Part shown: piece after piece, positions 46,215 to 55,800 of the stretch | How positions within the stretch are numbered: the first letter of the stretch is position 1 | How the letters are laid out: each line of letters begins with the position of its first letter | The notes under the pieces: generated by a model | Database searches by the model: none | The model's input: the letters and a program-made list of their open reading frames with translations, nothing else | Told to the model about the DNA's origin: nothing | Assembly (NCBI GenBank): GCA_963556255.1 | Contig: OY744614.1 | Location: 36,987,659-37,051,658, forward strand | Length of the DNA stretch: 64,000 bases | Direction: 5' to 3' | Source of the DNA: Allolobophora icterica | Taxonomy: Eukaryota; Annelida; Clitellata; Crassiclitellata; Lumbricidae | Made by a program: the position numbers and the translations under genes

Positions 46215-46527
46215 AGTGAGATGGTGACCTTGTGACACGATGACCTTGTGACATGATGACCTTGTGATACCATGACCTTGTGACACAATGACCTTGTGAC
46301 ATGATGACCTTATGATACCATGACCTTGTGACACGATGACCTTGTGACATGATGACCTTGTGATACCATGACCTTGTGACACCATGACCTTGTGACACCA
46401 TGACCTTGTGACACAATGACCTTGTGACATGATGACCTTGTGATACCATGACCTTGTGACACCATGATTTTGTGACACAATGAACTTGTGACATGATGAC
46501 CTTGTGACACAATGACCTTGTGCCATG
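46215..46527. repeat. 16-bp minisatellite, about 19 copies
   Basis: Unit catgaccttgtgacac with a variable triplet (cca/caa/cga/tga before tgacc). Because 16 is not a multiple of three, the long - strand frames (KVIVSQGHGVTRSWC) read all phases in turn and reflect the lack of stop codons, not a gene. Confidence 0.95.
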
Positions 46528-46529
46528 AC

Positions 46530-47690
46530 CAACCCAATTCTTGATTATATGCTTGTTTACATGTACTGACTAAATGGGAAACTTTGCCCACTTCTTGTGT
46601 TTGCATATTAATGTTTTATTAATTTTTTGTTTTGTTGCATTTCTGGTATATATATATTAGGCCACATTAACTGTTTAGGCGTTTTCATACCAGATAATTT
46701 ATTTTGATAAGCTTTGTGGCCATGGATATTTCTCTTAGAGCTTGACAATGCAAGTTACAGTGGTCTTTGACTTGTAAGATCTTGTACGTCAGAAGGGACC
46801 AATGATACTGCACGGCAATTGAGAAGTCATTAGTTTTATTCAGACTATCAGATTCAGTAAAACCAAATCATCTAAGCTGTCTTTTGCCCGTGAGTAGGGC
46901 CTATCCTTGCTTTCGTAGTAGGTCAAACCCGGGTAAATTTGGCCTCGTTAGTCTTTTATTGGCGGAATATATAGTTGCAGTGTTGTTGTTCAACGAGAAG
47001 AGAAGGCATCATTAAATTTACATACGCGTTCATCGACTTCGCCTGTGCGGTTCTTCGTGAACAGTTGCAGTAGGCGACGGGGGACTGGTTTAATGCGTGG
47101 TCCGAATTTGCGCCGACGCTTTGATGCTTTCTTTGAGCGTCTTTTTTATATAGGTGTTCGTCCACAGCCGTCAAGAATTACGGTTCCCAGTGGAAGTCTT
47201 TGATGCACCACACAGTCCTACGTGCATATTACTTTGTTTCATGTGCAGTACATGTGGTCACGCAGGAACGATAGATATAGGTTGGCTTATTACAGAGCAC
47301 AGTAGCTTATAGGCCTACTATAGGCCTGTACACTGTTCAACCAGGAACTTTCCTCCAAGAATAGCACTATTAAAATGCAAGCCTAGAAACGACCTAGAAT
47401 TTCAGTTAATGGACTTTCTATGACTAGACCAGCGCGCCGTTGTCTCTGCCAGTAGCAGCCATCAATTTCAAGAGTCGGATGTTCTGTCAAATGCGGTTCA
47501 GTCATTCGAAGTTGACTCGTGAGTCTCGCCTCTCCACGAGGATTAGTCAGTCGCCCTCAAAAGCTTCTTTTTAGTTCTACTTACTTACTTTTATGAAGGC
47601 TTTCGCTGTGAACGGTCTTTTCAGCAGTGCTAAGAGAAATACCATGCAGTCACTCTAGTTTCATTCCCAACTTGCCGTTACTGCATCTCA
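46530..47690. other. Intergenic DNA, no gene seen
   Basis: Mixed sequence with several TAGGCCTA motifs. The - strand frame 47174-46956 has no supporting context. Confidence 0.45.
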
Positions 47691-47694
47691 AATC

Positions 47695-47697
<3 letters not shown>

Positions 47698-47727
<30 letters not shown>

Positions 47728-47865
47728 GTAGATATATATTTGGGTAGAGTGCCTATACTATATATATAATATAGGCCTATATATATGCCTATATATATAT
47801 AGAGTGCCTATACTATATATTTTTTAATATATATATATATATATAGTATAGGCACTCTACGCTAA
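47698..47865. repeat. TA repeat and a long AT-rich palindrome
   Basis: A TA run (47698-47725) is followed by an inverted repeat: tagagtgcctatactatat (from 47746, repeated near 47800) faces atatagtataggcactcta (ending about 47862). The arms are near perfect and would form a cruciform. Confidence 0.85.
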
Positions 47866-48049
47866 AACCAGTTTAATTAAATGTTGTCATAAAGACAGAC
47901 TAAGTTAATCCGGCAAATTAATGAACGGCCCTGATTAGATCGTGTATACTCTTGTTTTCTGTGTCCATCGTTTTTATTTGCTGTCGGACTAAACGATGCA
48001 TACTGACCCGACGACGCATAATAATTAAAATATATGTTCATAGATAAGT

Positions 48050-49230
48050 TCATCCGTCCCTCCTTTTCTGTCCATCCATCCGTCCGTGCGCCTGTCTGTC
48101 CTTGCACCTGTCCGTCCTTCCGTCTGTCCGTCCTTTCCGGTCGTCCTACCATCCGTCCGTATGTCCATCCTTACATCCACCCGCCCTTCTGTCCGTCCGT
48201 CCTTTCGTCTGTCCTTCCGTCAACCTGTCCGTCCTTCAGGCCGTCCTTCCATCCGTCTTTCCTTACGTCTGTCTGTCCTTACACCTCTCTGTCCTTCCGG
48301 CCGTCCTTTCGTGCACCTGTCCGTCTGCGCCAGTCCGTCCTTCCATCCGTTCGTCTTTTGTCTGTCCGTCCTTCTGTCCACCCATCCTTCTATCGGTCCA
48401 CCCATCCACCCGTCCTTGCTCTGTCCATCCTTCCACCTGTCCGTCCGTCCGTCCGTCCGTCCTTGCTCTGTCCATCCTTCCACCTGTCCGTCCTTCCATC
48501 CATCCGTCCTTTCGTCTGTCCTTCCTTCCACCTGTCCGTCCGTCCTTTCGTCTGTCCTTCCATCCACCTGTCCGACCTTCCGTCCGTCCTTTCGTCTGTC
48601 CTTCCACCTGTCCGTCCTTCCATCCATCCGTCCTTTCGTCTGTCTTCCCTTCCACCTGTCCGACCTTCCGTCCGTCCTTTCGTATGTCCTTCCTTCCACC
48701 TGTCCGACCTTCCGTACGTCCGTCCTTTCGTCTGTCCTTCCTTCCACCTGTCCGTCCTTCCGTCCTTTCGTCTGTCCTTCCTTCCACCTGTCCGACCTTC
48801 CTTCCGTCCTTTCGTCTGTCCTTCCTTCCACCTGTCCGACATTCCGTCCAACCGTCCTTTCGTCTGTCCTTCCTTCCACCTGCCCGTCCTTCCGTCCGTC
48901 CGTCCTTTCGTCTGTCCTTCCTTCCACCTGTCCGACCTTCCGTCTGTCCTTTCTTCCACCTGTCCGTCCTTCCATCCATCCGTCATTTCGTCTGTCCTTC
49001 CTTCCACCTGTCCGACCTTCCGTCCGTCCTTTCGTATGTCCTTCCTTCCACCTGTCCGTCCTTCCGTCCGTCCGTCCTTTCGTCTGTTTTTCCTTCCACC
49101 TGTCTGTCCTTCCGTCCGTCCTTTCGTCTGTCCTTCCTTCCACCTGTCCGTCCTTCCGTCCGACCGTCCTTTCGTCTGTTTTTCCTTCCACCTGTCTGTC
49201 CTTTCATCCATCCGTCCTATCGTCTGTCTG
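48050..49230. repeat. 1.2-kb TCCG-based minisatellite
   Basis: TCCG/TCCT/TCCA tetranucleotides organised into longer blocks such as tcctttcgtctgtccttcc then ttccacctgtccg, repeated about 20 times with variable spacing. One strand is almost pure pyrimidine. The + strand Pro/Ser/Arg-rich frames (up to 456 codons) and - strand GRTDGRKDG frames exist in several phases at once, which marks them as repeat artefacts. Confidence 0.95.
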
Positions 49231-49339
49231 TATTAAAACCTATCGTTTTTCATTGAGTATAGTTCCGAGTCTGTATCATCCCATATTTGTTTTGCCTAAC
49301 TCGAGTATCCAACTATATCTATCATTCTTGATTTATTCC

Positions 49340-51490
49340 AGATTATTGCCACTGCACCAAACTCATGATATTCCGGAGTCATCCGAATTTAGTCAGTTTG
49401 ATCAAAGACAGTTCATGACCTTCATTACAAATTTCTATTACACACGTTATATTTAATCGAAAACATTAAAAATTCTTCTCACTTCCTATTATAAACGTCA
49501 CGCCTAATCATAGACAATCCGAAGTCATTTCACTTCCGTTTGTCATCGCCTCGTTTGATCCAAGACATTCCTGAGTCATCCCACCTCCTTTTGTTGTCAT
49601 CACGTTTGATCCAAGACATTCCTGAGTCATCCCACCTCCTTTTGTTGTCATCACGTTTGATCCAAGACATTCCAGAGTCATCCCATCCCCTTTCGTTGTC
49701 ATCACGTTTGATCCAAGACATTCCAGAGTCATCCCACTTTCTTGTGTTGTCATCACGTTTGATCCAAGACATTCCAGAGTCATCCCATTTCCTTTTGTTG
49801 TCATCACGTTTGATCCAAGGCATTCCTGAGTCATCCCATCTCTTTTTGTTGTCATCACTTTTGATCCAAGACATGCCAGAGTCATCCCATCTCCTTTCGT
49901 TGTCATCACGTTTGATCCAAGACATTCCAGAGTCATCCCACCTCCTTTTGTTGTCATCACGTTTGATCCAAGACATTCCAGAGTCATCCCATCCCCTTTC
50001 GTTGTCATCACGTTTGATCCAAGACATTCCAGAGTCATCCCACATTCTTGTGTTGTCATCACTTTTGATCCAAGACATGCCAGAGTCATCCCATCTCCTT
50101 TCGTTGTCATCACGTTTGATCCAAGACATTCCTGAGTCATCCCACCTCCTTTTGTTGTCATCACGTTTGATCCAAGACATTCCAGAGTCATCCCATCCCC
50201 TTTCGTTGTCATCACGTTTGATCCAAGACATTCCAGAGTCATCCCACATTCTTGTGTTGTCATCACGTTTGATCCAAGACATTCCTGAGTCATCCCATCT
50301 CTTTTTGTTGTCGTCACGTTTGATCCAAGACATTCCAGAGTCATCCCATTTCATTTTGTTGTCATCACGTTTGATCCAAGACATTCCAGAGTCATCCCAC
50401 TTTCTTTTGTTGTCATCACGTTTGATCCAAGACATTCCAGAGTCATCCCATGTCCTTTTATTGTCATCACGTTTGATCCAAGACATTCCTGAGTCATCCC
50501 ACCTCCTTTTGTTGTCATCACGTTTGATCCAAGACATTCCAGAGTCATCCCACTTTCTTTTGTTGTCATCACGTTTGATCCAAGACATTCCTGAGTCATC
50601 CCATCTCTTTTTGTTGTCATCACTTCTGGTCCAAGACATTCCAGAGTCATCGCACTTTCTTTTGTTATCATCACGTTTGATCCAAGACATTCCAGAGTCA
50701 TCCCATGTCCTTTTATTGTCATCACGTTTGATCCAAGACATTCCAGAGTCATCCCATCCCCTTTCGTTGTCATCACGTTTGATCCAAGACATTCCAGAGT
50801 CATCCCACTTTCTTGTGTTGTCATCACGTTTGATCCAAGACATTCCAGAGTCATCCCATTTCCTTTTGCTGTCATCACGTTTGATCCAAGACATTCCTGA
50901 GTCATCCCATCTCTTTTTCTTGTCATCACTTTTGATCCAAGACATGCCAGAGTCATCCCATCTCCTTTCGTTGTCATCACGTTTGATCCAAGACATTCCA
51001 GAGTCATCCCACATTCTTGTGTTGTCATCACGTTTGATCCAAGACATTCCTGAATCATCCCATCTCTTTTTGTTGTCGTCACGTTTGATCCAAGACATTC
51101 CAGAGTCATCCCATTTCATTTTGTTGTCATCACGTTTGATCCAAGACATTCCAGAGTCATCCCATGTCCTTTTATTGTCATCACGTTTGATCCAAGACAT
51201 TCCTGAGTCATCCCACCTCCTTTTGTTGTCATCACGTTTGATCCAAGACATTCCAGAGTCATCCCACTTTCTTTTGTTGTCATCACGTTTGATCCAAGAC
51301 ATTCCTGAGTCATCCCATCTCTTTTTGTTGTCATCACTTCTGGTCCAAGACATTCCAGAGTCATCGCACTTTCTTTTATTGTCATCACGTTTGATCCAAG
51401 ACATTCCAGAGTCATCCAATCTCCTTTTGTTGTCATCATGTTTGATGAAAGATATTCTTGATTCATTCGGGTTTAGTCCATTTCTTAATA
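49340..51490. repeat. 51-bp tandem repeat array
   Basis: Unit (on +) begins gatccaagacattccagagt and recurs exactly every 51 bp (for example at 49557 and 49608), with about 37 good copies and decayed copies at the low end. A higher-order pattern is visible: the variant series K, KKR, K, R, T recurs 14 units (714 bp) later, and a four-unit block (TRM, ERG, KRR, ERR) is duplicated next to itself. Confidence 0.97.
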
Positions 51491-52034
51491 TGGCACCCCA
51501 CAAAGCCAATTTGTTCCACCGATAGTTAGAAATGGTTTTGGGTTTGAGCATGGCCAAATCGTAAACACCCCTTTGTTTTTCGTGGATTTTCAACGGCGTT
51601 ACCTTTGTCGATTTAATCTCTTCGTTAAAGTTTGCCTCCGGAGAGACGCCACCAACCCGCACCCCGTTCCTTTCGTTGCGCTTTATCCATAGCATGTACA
51701 AGTTACCCCACCTTCTCAGCCTTTCACGGTCTTGGTTCGTGATCAAAGGAATCCACCAATAAAGTTTACTTTCTGCTCCCCGTTTCCTTCTGCCGCCGAT
51801 GGTGTTGTCTCCTTCCGTAGGCCTATTGAAGTCCTTGAATTTAACCTGTGTCGTCCCTAAATCGTGATTTCCTGGTCTGCTCACCACCTCAAGCTCGCTA
51901 CCGTAATCTTTTCCATTCGTTATCCACAGTTGCACCGCACATGATGAGCGACGACCGTTGCCTTCTGAGTCCGAGGTTTCTTCAAGGATCGAGCTTCTTC
52001 CGCGTTCAACCGGAATACTTCCAGCTGAAGTCAT
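49530..52034 (-). CDS. Repeat-bearing part of the precursor, 834 codons
   Basis: The unique part includes AVQLWITNGKDYGSELEVV, GGRRKRGAESKLYWWIPLI, WGNLYMLWIKRNERNG and NRGLNP-like Asn-rich sequence. Repeats follow from about 51450 down to 49530. The core DDSGMSW is almost invariant, while the linker after DDN varies (KRR, KRK, KRT, ERG, ERR, TRM, TRK, KKR, KMK). Most core base changes are silent in this frame (tct/tca, gga/ggc, gac/gat), but one + strand frame shares the wobble positions, so this is supportive only. Decayed units continue past the stop to about 49340. The frame is open upstream of the ATG for about 60 nt. Confidence 0.6.
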   Translation of the reverse strand: MTSAGSIPVERGRSSILEETSDSEGNGRRSSCAVQLWITNGKDYGSELEVVSRPGNHDLGTTQVKFKDFNRPTEGDNTIGGRRKRGAESKLYWWIPLITNQDRERLRRWGNLYMLWIKRNERNGVRVGGVSPEANFNEEIKSTKVTPLKIHEKQRGVYDLAMLKPKTISNYRWNKLALWGAILRNGLNPNESRISFIKHDDNKRRLDDSGMSWIKRDDNKRKCDDSGMSWTRSDDNKKRWDDSGMSWIKRDDNKRKWDDSGMSWIKRDDNKRRWDDSGMSWIKRDDNKRTWDDSGMSWIKRDDNKMKWDDSGMSWIKRDDNKKRWDDSGMSWIKRDDNTRMWDDSGMSWIKRDDNERRWDDSGMSWIKSDDKKKRWDDSGMSWIKRDDSKRKWDDSGMSWIKRDDNTRKWDDSGMSWIKRDDNERGWDDSGMSWIKRDDNKRTWDDSGMSWIKRDDNKRKCDDSGMSWTRSDDNKKRWDDSGMSWIKRDDNKRKWDDSGMSWIKRDDNKRRWDDSGMSWIKRDDNKRTWDDSGMSWIKRDDNKRKWDDSGMSWIKRDDNKMKWDDSGMSWIKRDDNKKRWDDSGMSWIKRDDNTRMWDDSGMSWIKRDDNERGWDDSGMSWIKRDDNKRRWDDSGMSWIKRDDNERRWDDSGMSWIKSDDNTRMWDDSGMSWIKRDDNERGWDDSGMSWIKRDDNKRRWDDSGMSWIKRDDNERRWDDSGMSWIKSDDNKKRWDDSGMPWIKRDDNKRKWDDSGMSWIKRDDNTRKWDDSGMSWIKRDDNERGWDDSGMSWIKRDDNKRRWDDSGMSWIKRDDNKRRWDDSGMSWIKRGDDKRK

Positions 52035-52441
52035 AGTGGTGTTAACTGATACACATGCGTATTCGTGAACCCTCTTTCGTTAGCTTTGCAGACTTTCACT
52101 CTGAACAACATGGAGGGTAATATAACTGTGGGCAAGACGAATCTAAAACGTCCATCCGTGGAACTGACCCGAACGAAGCCACCGCAGTCAATCTGCTCGT
52201 TGTAGATCCACAGGAACCTTTGACTTTGTAGGGTCGTAGAAGCCAAGTCTGGACACTGGACTTCTCCTTCCACGACGTAGCCAGAGCGACTGACCTGATC
52301 GGCAGCGTCTTTGCAGCGAATCGTCGTCGTTGGGTAACGATGGGATTCTCTCGGTTGTGAGGCGACTACACTGAATGCTCGGAAGAAGGTCAGGTAGATG
52401 AGAGCTGTAGGCCTACCAACGAATCTAAGACCCGACTTCAT
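49530..52441 (-). CDS. Candidate secreted multi-copy peptide precursor, reading frame broken
   Basis: Read on the - strand, a first frame (ATG 52441-52439 to TGA 52033-52031, 136 residues) begins with a signal peptide (MKSGLRF..., hydrophobic TALIYLTFF, likely cut after VVAS) and continues with a four-Cys region (IRC, VQCP, DCGG, KVC). A second frame (ATG 52034 to the stop at 49530, 834 residues) holds about 200 unique residues with a GGRRKRG furin-type site at about 52034-51500, then 37 tandem 17-residue units WDDSGMSWIKRDDNKRR. 32 of 37 units keep IKR, so dibasic processing could release many similar non-amidated peptides. The frames overlap by about 60 nt and differ by one shift, so this is a frameshift, an assembly error or a pseudogene. 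I recognise no named family. Diverged units in the unique part (RRWGNLYMLWIKRNER; SRISFIKHDDNKRR) suggest the repeat arose from the protein itself. Confidence 0.6.
52031..52441 (-). CDS. N-terminal part of the repeat precursor: signal peptide and four-Cys domain
   Basis: 136 codons; an in-frame ATG further up (52507) would add 22 residues, but the 52441 start puts the hydrophobic stretch in the normal signal-peptide position. After the predicted cleavage the domain reads GYVVEGEVQC ... FLWIYNEQIDCGG ... SSTDGRFRFVLP ... FRVKVCKANERGF. The G-x-V-x-C start, TDGRF turn and late Cys loosely recall transthyretin-like secreted domains, which is a weak inference. The frame ends at TGA 52033-52031, which overlaps the ATG of the next frame as ATGA. 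Confidence 0.55.
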   Translation of the reverse strand: MKSGLRFVGRPTALIYLTFFRAFSVVASQPRESHRYPTTTIRCKDAADQVSRSGYVVEGEVQCPDLASTTLQSQRFLWIYNEQIDCGGFVRVSSTDGRFRFVLPTVILPSMLFRVKVCKANERGFTNTHVYQLTPL

Positions 52442-52509
52442 TATGACCAAAAAGCGCAAAGTGTGTGCGAGAATGAAAATGTAAATCTCGAAATTTATCA
52501 GATTCACAC

Positions 52510-53095
52510 AAAAGTCACGTCAAGGAGACCAGTATATTCACCGGCACTAAATCAAATCAAGTCCGCAATTGTAGTTTGTAGGTGCCAGGTCAGAGTCCTG
52601 GGAGGTCAAGTGATGATGGTAGTTGTGTGGCGCAGGAATGGAATCAGGATAGGATATAATTATCTTGAAGAGTTCCTTTTTCAGTCATGAGTCGAAAACA
52701 GCGGAATGCTGTAGGCCTACCTTAGAAAGAAATGCTGCTTTGGTTTCAACTTATAAGCAGCAGGCCGTACGACAGTCTCCCAACACAACCAGTCTTTGCG
52801 AAACCTCTATAGCCTAGGCCCTAGGAGAAGCACCGGAACTTATGTCCATCAACAGGCGTGCTAACTACGATCACGTGACATCCAAGGGAAATCGTGTTCA
52901 CTGTCTCCAATTTTCCATGTAAAACCCTACGAGTAACAAAACCATTGTGCATGAATGTATTAATGCATGAACGCAGAAGTATGGACGCATACATGTGTAT
53001 GCATCTGGAATTTTATATAGCGCTATTATAACCTCTCAAAATCGCTGTGAACATGGCTGTCTAGGGAATATCTATAGCTGCGTCTTAACAAACGA
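52510..53095. other. Upstream region of the repeat-precursor gene
   Basis: It should contain the - strand promoter if the gene is real. No clear TATA box or initiator could be singled out. Two TAGGCCTA-type motifs are present. No other gene is supported. Confidence 0.35.
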
Positions 53096-53099
53096 CGAG

Positions 53100-53398
53100 T
53101 ATGTATGTATTTATGTAAAGTATGTATGTATGTATGTATGTATGTATGTATGTATGTATGTATGTATGTTTGTATGTATGTATGTATGTATGTATGTATG
53201 TATGTATGTATGTATGTATGTATGTATTGATGTATGTATGTATGTATGTATGTATGTATGTATGTATGTATGTATGTATGTATGTATGTATGTATGTATG
53301 TATGTATGTATGTATTGATGTATGTATGTATGTATTGATGTATTGATGTATGTATATATATGTATGCATGTACGTATGTATGTATGTATGTATGTATG

Positions 53399-53432
<34 letters not shown>

Positions 53433-53478
53433 TGTATGTATGTATGTATGTATGTATGTATGTATGTATGTATGTATG
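53100..53478. repeat. (TATG)n microsatellite, about 380 bp
   Basis: Nearly pure TATG with rare TTGA and ATAT interruptions. The YVCM and THTYI frames are artefacts. Confidence 0.98.
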
Positions 53479-53479
53479 A

Positions 53480-54328
53480 GACTGGCATTACAGAGTAGAG
53501 CAGTGACGAAGTGGCAATTAAGTGCTGAAACCAATCGACTACTCCTTTGTCACACATGATTAGGCCTACAAGAGCTATCTCTAGACAGCTGGTCACACAT
53601 CATGTGCCTTTGGAGTCATTTTATACATACATACATATATACACATATACTTATACAATTATACATATTAACATCCATTTAGCCTACCTCTCAGTTTCAT
53701 GTCTGTTCGGTTGCTGCCCTGAACGCTTTTCAAGTCGCCATTAGATCCTGTAACGTACGTAACTCCAATCCAATTGCGACGATCGACCATGGCTTATTAC
53801 TGTCATCATTCTGTCGTATATTCAAGTGGGAGCATTACAGGTGGACGACAGCGTCCTATGCCTTGCACTGTATCTGTATAGACCTATGTATACGTAGCTA
53901 AAGACAGGTTGTCGTTGACTGACAGACACGTACCTGTGTCCTGTTTGCATCAGCATTGCATCTGCGCGTTGGCTACCATGTTGTTCCGCGTCGGTACAGG
54001 CAGGGCCGGATTAACATTTTGTATAGGCCTGGTTCCAAACTTGTACACTGTACAGTGCCAGTAGGCCCTTATAATATATGTTCAACCAAAAAGTCTTCAC
54101 GAAATTTAAATTCTAGAACATATATTTATTAATTTAAAACTGTTTACGATGTGCTTTCATAATAGAAAACTGTAAACAATATCCTGAAAATCTAGCCGTT
54201 GTATAATTTCACACTCAGTGTTTATAAGTGTTAAATGTGTCAGTCCATCTTGTCCCATCGTAGATCTTAAAACATTTTTATGCGTTTTAGGTGACTAAGC
54301 GATGTTTAACCGCTGCAGAAAATGTAAG
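53480..54328. other. Intergenic DNA with a MITE end
   Basis: At 54001 cagggccggattaacattttgtataggcctgg looks like one terminus of a hAT-type MITE; the opposite end was not found before the next element. Nothing else is supported. Confidence 0.4.
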
Positions 54329-54489
54329 ATATAGGCCAGGCATGGCGAACCTTTTTAAGCTCGCGTGCCTGGAAATTAATGGTTCTTAAAGAGAGTGGAA
54401 AATTTCGCGTGCCAGACATTTTTTTGAACCAATGAACATGGAAAGAAGCACCCAAAAAACGTAAAAGCTAATATATTGAAGGCTCATTG

Positions 54490-54748
54490 CCATGGGCGAC
54501 AGCAGGATTTTTTAGGGGAGATTATTTAGGGAGGTAAATGTTTTTATGTGGGGCAAAATGACTTTTTTGTATAGAAAAAAATTGTATAGAAAAAAATTCA
54601 AAAATAATGATCAAGGACTTCATCTAAATAATTAATTGTTTTTTCGCATTGAAAATCGTGTTGGAAGTGTTAAATAATCATAATAATCCAAAAACATTTT
54701 TGTAAAATATTTGCAATGTCCAGGGGGAAAATGCCCCCTTGCCCATGG
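54490..54748. mobile_element. CCATGGGCG MITE, copy A (nested)
   Basis: The ends are CCATGGGCGAC and gcccatgg. The flanks TCATTG and TCGTTG (54484-54489, 54749-54754) agree at five of six bases. It aligns with copy B at 58661-58930. Confidence 0.85.
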
Positions 54749-55359
54749 TCGTTGCACTATTTTGGACGAGGCCACTTAATAATGCGATTTATTTATAATT
54801 ATAATTTTATGTGGAACATTATACATTGTCAGTGTGATTTTCGTTGCTGGACAGTAGATGGCAACTGTTTTATGTCTGGTTTGTATTTTGTTGGTTTCAG
54901 TGCCACGCATGCAGCACTTGTAGGGCACTATCGCCGATTTATCTGTTTTTATAACGTCAGGCATACGTAATGAAATTCGACCTTGAGAACAAGGATTTGC
55001 ACGAGTAAACACACCCGCACGGGTCCCTTGTGGGTTTCATCCGGTTTGACGGTACGGGATTCTCGCGGTTTTTGACCACGGTTTGCGTAAGGGACCCTTA
55101 CGGTCCAGCCCGCGTCGGTGGCGCCTCCTACCGGTATTCGTATTTCTACCACCGGTCCGCCATTTTGTGTGCCACTGTTTCGAATGTACACATATTTGAC
55201 AGATCGCGATGTGTTTCTGTGAAAAGTAAGATTACGTTATATTTATTATAGGCCTACTAATGAACCTATATCTGCGTATATTAACAGTTTATGTAAATGC
55301 TGTAGGCCTATTTAATTGTGGTCGGGATAGACGAAACGGAGATTGCAGTGGGTTAGGGT

Positions 55360-55580
55360 CAGGGCTGTAGTGGTAAAATTAGAGGCGAGTACACGCTACG
55401 GGTTAGTTTTCCGAAACAAATTAGAGGTGAGTCTACGCTACAGTATTTTGTGAGTATACGCTACAGTATTTTAATATAAATAAATATAACTATTTGGGAG
55501 GTGAGTAGGCCTATACGGTCTCTAGAGGTGAGTACACACTGTATAGTGTATACCCGCGTATACCCTCGACTACAGCCCTG
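55360..55580. mobile_element. 221-bp hAT-type MITE, CAGGGCTG ends
   Basis: The ends are CAGGGCTGTAGT, inverted at the right (actacagccctg). The duplication GTTAGGGT is perfect at 55352-55359 and 55581-55588. The interior repeats gtgagtayacgcta several times. Same family as 14714-14808. Confidence 0.92.
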
Positions 55581-55620
55581 GTTAGGGTTATGGACTGTAC
55601 GGTAAACTTGCGCTATGAGG

Positions 55621-55800
55621 GTCCTAATGTTATGGTCTGACCCAAATACAAGGGGCTATGTATTACTGTGTGACAAGAGGTCGCACCATAACACTAGTTA
55701 GCGCCCAGACACCTAATGTTATGGTCTGACCCAAATACAAGGGGCTATGTATTACTGTGTGACAAGAGGTCGCACCATAACACTAGTTAGCGCCCAGACA
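55621..55800. repeat. Exact 90-bp tandem duplication
   Basis: Two adjacent, essentially identical copies (55622-55711 and 55712-55801) of a unit starting cctaatgttatggtctgacc and ending agttagcgcccagaca. Each unit has a short inverted repeat (gttatggtctgacc / ggtcgcaccataac). Confidence 0.93.

Noticed and set aside
46158..46606. - strand frames with SQGHGVTRSW repeats
   Set aside because: Products of a 16-bp satellite read in all three phases.
48034..49456. 400- and 456-codon Pro/Ser-rich frames and - strand GRTDGRKDG frames
   Set aside because: They occur in several phases and on both strands of a TCCG minisatellite, which is the mark of a stop-poor repeat.
49508..50344. Other - strand frame (MTLECLGSNVMTTKGDG repeats)
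   Set aside because: A shifted reading of the same array, with no unique N-terminal sequence.
49340..51490. CRISPR array
   Set aside because: Units are contiguous 51-bp repeats without unique spacers, in a eukaryotic context.
49540..51525. 661-codon + strand frame (RLIQDIPESSHLLLLSS repeats)
   Set aside because: It is the complement of the 51-bp array; the period is a multiple of three, so several frames stay open. It has no signal peptide or unique flanking domain, and the - strand frame explains the region better.
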